A DNA stretch of 64,000 nt from Cymbidium sinense. Lineage: Eukaryota > Streptophyta > Magnoliopsida > Asparagales > Orchidaceae. Below are positions 63,009 to 64,000 of this stretch, in pieces. The stretch covers positions 62,001-126,000 of the forward strand of contig JAKCPB010001424.1 in assembly GCA_021442155.1 (NCBI GenBank). Reading direction: 5' to 3'. A program made the position numbers and the translations under genes. The notes under the pieces were generated by a model, which saw only the letters and a program-made list of their open reading frames with translations, ran no database searches and was not told the origin of the DNA. Within the stretch, counting starts at the first letter, position 1. Each line of letters begins with the position of its first letter.

Positions 63009-63260
63009 ACCTAAACCTAAACTAAACTAAACCCTAAACCTAAATCCTAAACCCTAAACCCTAAACCTCAACCTAAACTACCCTAAACCCTAAACCCTAA
63101 ACCTTAAACCTAAACACTAAACCCTAAACCCTAAACCCTAAAACCCTAAACCCTAAACCTAAAACCCTAAACCCTAAACCCTAAAATCTACAACCCTAAA
63201 CCCTAAACCCTAAACCCTAAATCCTAAACTAACCCTAAACTAACCCTAAACCCTAAACCT
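63009..63260 (+). repeat. Last CCCTAAA block, array end
   Basis: CCCTAAA words, many perfect, run to about 63258 and stop at ACCTTGAATAAAGATG. No A-rich block follows. The whole telomere-like domain ends here. Confidence 0.9.
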
Positions 63261-64000
63261 TGAATAAAGATGTCATTAGGAGTAGATCTAAAGAATGACC
63301 TAATCCTAAAATAGTTATGGTAGCTAAAGAAAATGTCTTCAAGAGCCTTTCCCTTGACTATTAGAGATTTGAATACCTTAAACCCTAACCCTAGATCATA
63401 TTATAATACCATATAATATAGTATAATGTCACATCATATAAGCATGTAGTGATGGGTTTTGGATGTTATAAGATGTTTTGAAATGTTTAAGTATATTATG
63501 GTATGTCCTATAGTCTATATTAATATAAATCATAAAAATATTGATTTAATAAATTAGATGATGAAAGTTGCTAAATTTGAAGTGGGTATTAGGTTGTAGT
63601 ACCAAAGTTGTGCTATGCCACTTGTAATCTAAAAAGTAAGATTTTATGTTCAAAATAAATATTATATGTTGTAGCATAATATTGCATCATACATCATATA
63701 TATTATGCACATTTTAAATTTTTTAGTATTTTACAATCATGCTGAGCCTACACTAGCATTATTTATAAAAATGTTGATTTAGACTTTAAAATGGTGGAAT
63801 TTGGCCAAATTCATAATAGGTAGAGCATGAAAATATATATAATTTAATGATAAGTAAATAAAATATATAGTTTTTATTGTTTAGACTAATTTTATGATTT
63901 TATCTTAAGCAACCCATTGTGATGTGATATGCAATATATAATATAATATAATATGTTATATGTATTATAATATAGATTCCATAACATAGTATAGCATCAT
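63261..64000. repeat. AT-rich, probably tandemly repeated DNA outside the array
   Basis: AT-rich sequence of ordinary strand balance, rich in ATAATATA and GCATCAT words. A segment at 63534 (AAAAATATTGATTTAATAAA, then AGTTGCTAAATTTG) resembles one at 63767 (AAAAATGTTGATTTAGACTT, then ATTTGGCCAAATTC), about 233 bases apart. This suggests two diverged monomers of a different satellite. No coding frame is visible. Two copies are too few to be certain. Confidence 0.45.

Overview
This is a eukaryotic, almost certainly flowering-plant, window. It is built around a very large, degenerate array of the Arabidopsis-type telomere heptamer (TTTAGGG/CCCTAAA). It carries plant-type retroelements: an L1-like LINE with an RNase H domain, and a Ty3/Gypsy-like gag relic. 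It also carries repeated fragments of a plant glycine-rich RNA-binding protein (GR-RBP) gene. The species cannot be named from the sequence. I see no intact host gene, rRNA, tRNA or CRISPR array. Most long open frames are by-products of low-complexity or T-rich DNA.

Layout. From 1 to 8040 the + strand reads TTTAGGG/TTTAGG/TTTTA. This part holds two antisense GR-RBP fragments (1876-2222, 2800-3290) and four GC-rich blocks in which the telomere-like words have C for T (4286-4765, 5386-5825, 6006-6215, 7011-7185). A decayed Ty3/Gypsy-like gag island (8041-9826) marks a polarity switch. From 9827 to about 63260 the + strand reads CCCTAAA/CCTAAA/TAAAA and is almost free of G. This long arm is interrupted by LINE 3' ends (10851-13139, 35271-36868, probably 42530-43625), a nearly complete but dead LINE (44396-52285), a second collinear LINE copy riddled with CTAAA words (53715-56215), and GR-RBP 3' fragments (16740-17155, 33224-33485, 37165-37310, 41190-41318, 56216-56578, 60225-60640, 62581-63008). 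The array ends near 63260 in AT-rich DNA that looks like another diverged tandem repeat.

Internal logic of the array. It is not a uniform decayed telomere. A typical unit has a block of near-perfect CCCTAAA, then an A-rich stretch of about 0.4-1 kb made of CCTAAA, CTAAA and TAAAA words in a partly conserved order, then the box TTTACTTAATTT and a run of A, after which CCCTAAA resumes. The box occurs about 18 times. GR-RBP fragments and LINE 3' ends take the same place: they end in an A-run followed at once by CCCTAAA, and every one has the same orientation relative to the CCCTAAA strand, on both arms.

The most interesting reading is a composite telomere-like megasatellite that has received poly(A)-tailed retroposed sequences in one fixed orientation. 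This would resemble telomere-targeted LINEs, followed by block amplification. The main alternatives are capture of a few fragments followed by tandem amplification alone, or consensus errors in the assembly of telomere-like repeats. Checks that would separate these are given with the findings.
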